Shown here piece by piece: positions 4,934 through 6,120 of a stretch of 6,120 bases of DNA (position 1 is its first letter; each line of letters starts with the position of its first letter). Position numbers and translations under genes: made by a program. The DNA is from Chloroflexota bacterium (lineage in GTDB: Bacteria; Chloroflexota; Anaerolineae; Anaerolineales; UBA4823), in the NCBI GenBank assembly GCA_021849525.1, contig JAJZSS010000117.1, forward strand, positions 1-6,120, given 5' to 3'. The notes under the pieces are model-generated. The model worked only from the letters and a program-made list of their open reading frames with translations. It ran no database searches and was not told where the DNA came from.

Positions 4934-6120
4934 ATGACCAAACGCAACTGGCAAGCTTTGGTACTGGTTGCCATCATCCTTGCTATCAGTATTTATCTCG
5001 TCTTACCTGGTACGACCCGGCTGTTAAATAAGCCCATCAAAACCGTCCTGGGTCTGGATCTGGTCGGTGGCGTTCAGGCGCTGTTGGAAGCCGATCTCCC
5101 CGAAGCCTCAGTCACGGCTGAGAATATGAGCACGGCCCGCCAGATCGTGGAAAATCGTGTCAACGGTCTGGGTGTCAGCGATGCCGTCGTTCAGCAGGCC
5201 GGCAATACGCGTATTCTGGTGGAGATGCCCGGCGAATCCGACCCGCAAGTGGTCCTCTCAACCCTCAAGCAAACCGGCTTGCTGGAATTTGTCGATTTCA
5301 GCCAGGTGGACCCGAACACCGCCGTCAGCCTGGTTGGGGCTGCCATCCAGACTGATTTTGGGCAGACCTCCGAGCAGGTTTCGTCTGCCACTGGTCCGGT
5401 CTATCACACGGTGCTGACCGGCGCCGAGCTGGCGGATGCCGGCGTTACCGTCAGCCAGACCGGCAGCTACGAGGTCACCTTGAGCTTTAAAGGCGATGGT
5501 GTTACCAAGTTTGCCGATTACACCACCAACAATGTCGGCAACATCCTGGCCATCGTCCTGGACAAAAGAGTCATTTCTGCGCCATCGATCCAGGTTCCAA
5601 TCACCGACGGTGCTGCGGTGATTCAGGGGACATTTACTTATGACGAAGCCAATGCCCTGGCCGTCCAGCTGCGCTACGGCTCGCTGCCCATCCCCTTAAA
5701 AATCGTTGAATCCCGCACGGTTGGCCCGACTCTCGGTGAAGATTCGCTTCAGAAAAGCCTGCGGGCAGGAGCGATCGGATTTGCCATCGTCTTCCTGTTT
5801 ATGGCTATTTATTATCGCGTGGCCGGTCTGATCGCCATCGTGGGCATCATTTTTTATGCCCTGGTAGACTTCGCTATCTTCCGTTTTGTCCCGGTTACCC
5901 TGACCTTAGCCGGTGTGGCTGGCTTCTTGCTCAGCACTGGCAGCGCCCTGGATGCCAATATCCTGATCTTTGAGCGCTTCAAAGAAGAGCTGCGCGCCGG
6001 GAGAAATGTCACCCAGGCCTTTGCCCTGGCCTTCCAGCGGGCCTGGCCTTCGATCCGGGATTCGAACATTGCCACACTGATCACCTGCCTGGTGTTGTAT
6101 ATCTTTGGCTCGCAGTTCGG
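4934..6120 (+). CDS. secD: Protein translocase subunit SecD (3' end missing)
   Basis: SecD, with SecF, uses the proton gradient to pull exported proteins through SecYEG on the outer face of the membrane. The frame is open from ATG 4934 to the window edge: 395 codons plus two bases, probably lacking only the last several dozen residues. There is an N-terminal membrane anchor (about 8-25), then the signature LGLDLVGGV (39-47), an extracytoplasmic region to about 275 with the MMPL/SecD-type block AIVLDKRVISAPSI (206-219), VGPTLGEDSL (263-272), and membrane helices near 277-294, 297-314, 321-346 and 378-395. The proton-relay aspartate of the VDAN motif is D340 in LDAN (339-342), followed by FERFKEELRAGR and the DSNIATLIT segment (376-384). 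The usual LPGIAG is LAGVAG here and the usual GMAVDAN is GSALDAN. The gene has its own strong promoter; yajC, a frequent neighbour elsewhere, is absent upstream. secF may follow beyond the edge. Confidence 0.95.
   Translation, partial: MTKRNWQALVLVAIILAISIYLVLPGTTRLLNKPIKTVLGLDLVGGVQALLEADLPEASVTAENMSTARQIVENRVNGLGVSDAVVQQAGNTRILVEMPGESDPQVVLSTLKQTGLLEFVDFSQVDPNTAVSLVGAAIQTDFGQTSEQVSSATGPVYHTVLTGAELADAGVTVSQTGSYEVTLSFKGDGVTKFADYTTNNVGNILAIVLDKRVISAPSIQVPITDGAAVIQGTFTYDEANALAVQLRYGSLPIPLKIVESRTVGPTLGEDSLQKSLRAGAIGFAIVFLFMAIYYRVAGLIAIVGIIFYALVDFAIFRFVPVTLTLAGVAGFLLSTGSALDANILIFERFKEELRAGRNVTQAFALAFQRAWPSIRDSNIATLITCLVLYIFGSQF

Noticed and set aside
5157..5417. 86-codon + strand frame inside secD
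   Set aside because: Out of frame with the open secD reading frame that runs from 4934 to the window end and matches SecD motifs throughout.

Overview
The window is an ordinary-looking stretch of bacterial chromosome, gene-dense, moderately GC-rich and entirely on the + strand. It carries seven protein genes, two of them cut by the window edges. No rRNA, tRNA, CRISPR array, insertion sequence or long repeat was seen. The mix (RlmN, MgtE, a diacylglycerol-kinase-type lipid kinase, a stand-alone SpoIIE-type phosphatase, separate SecD) and the protein style suggest an uncultured member of Chloroflexota, class Anaerolineae. That assignment is an inference from general familiarity, not from a search.

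Left block (1-3714): the 3' part of rlmN overlaps mgtE by 4 bases. It is followed 20 bases later by a lipid kinase and 15 bases after that by a class I SAM-dependent methyltransferase. The tight spacing suggests one transcript whose promoter lies left of the window. RlmN modifies 23S rRNA and tRNA, MgtE admits Mg2+, and the last two may act together on a lipid or another small hydrophobic substrate.

Middle block (3767-4855): a 233-residue SpoIIE/PP2C-type phosphatase with no attached sensor domain is followed, 24 bases later, by a 120-residue P-loop protein resembling a minimal nucleotide or small-molecule kinase. A -10-like box lies so close to the phosphatase ATG that the mRNA may be leaderless. 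This pair is the least explained part of the window.

Right block (4852-6120): a near-consensus sigma-70-type promoter (CTGACA, 17-base spacer, TATAAT) overlaps the stop codon of the P-loop gene and drives secD, which runs off the right edge. The short secD leader holds a GC-rich hairpin with a T tract. Part of that hairpin is also complementary to the secD Shine-Dalgarno sequence, so two exclusive RNA folds are possible. No stretch over 300 bases lacks a gene; the longest intergenic gap is 78 bases (4856-4933).

I found no convincing new defence or mobile system. The most promising items are the secD leader and the phosphatase/mini-kinase pair.
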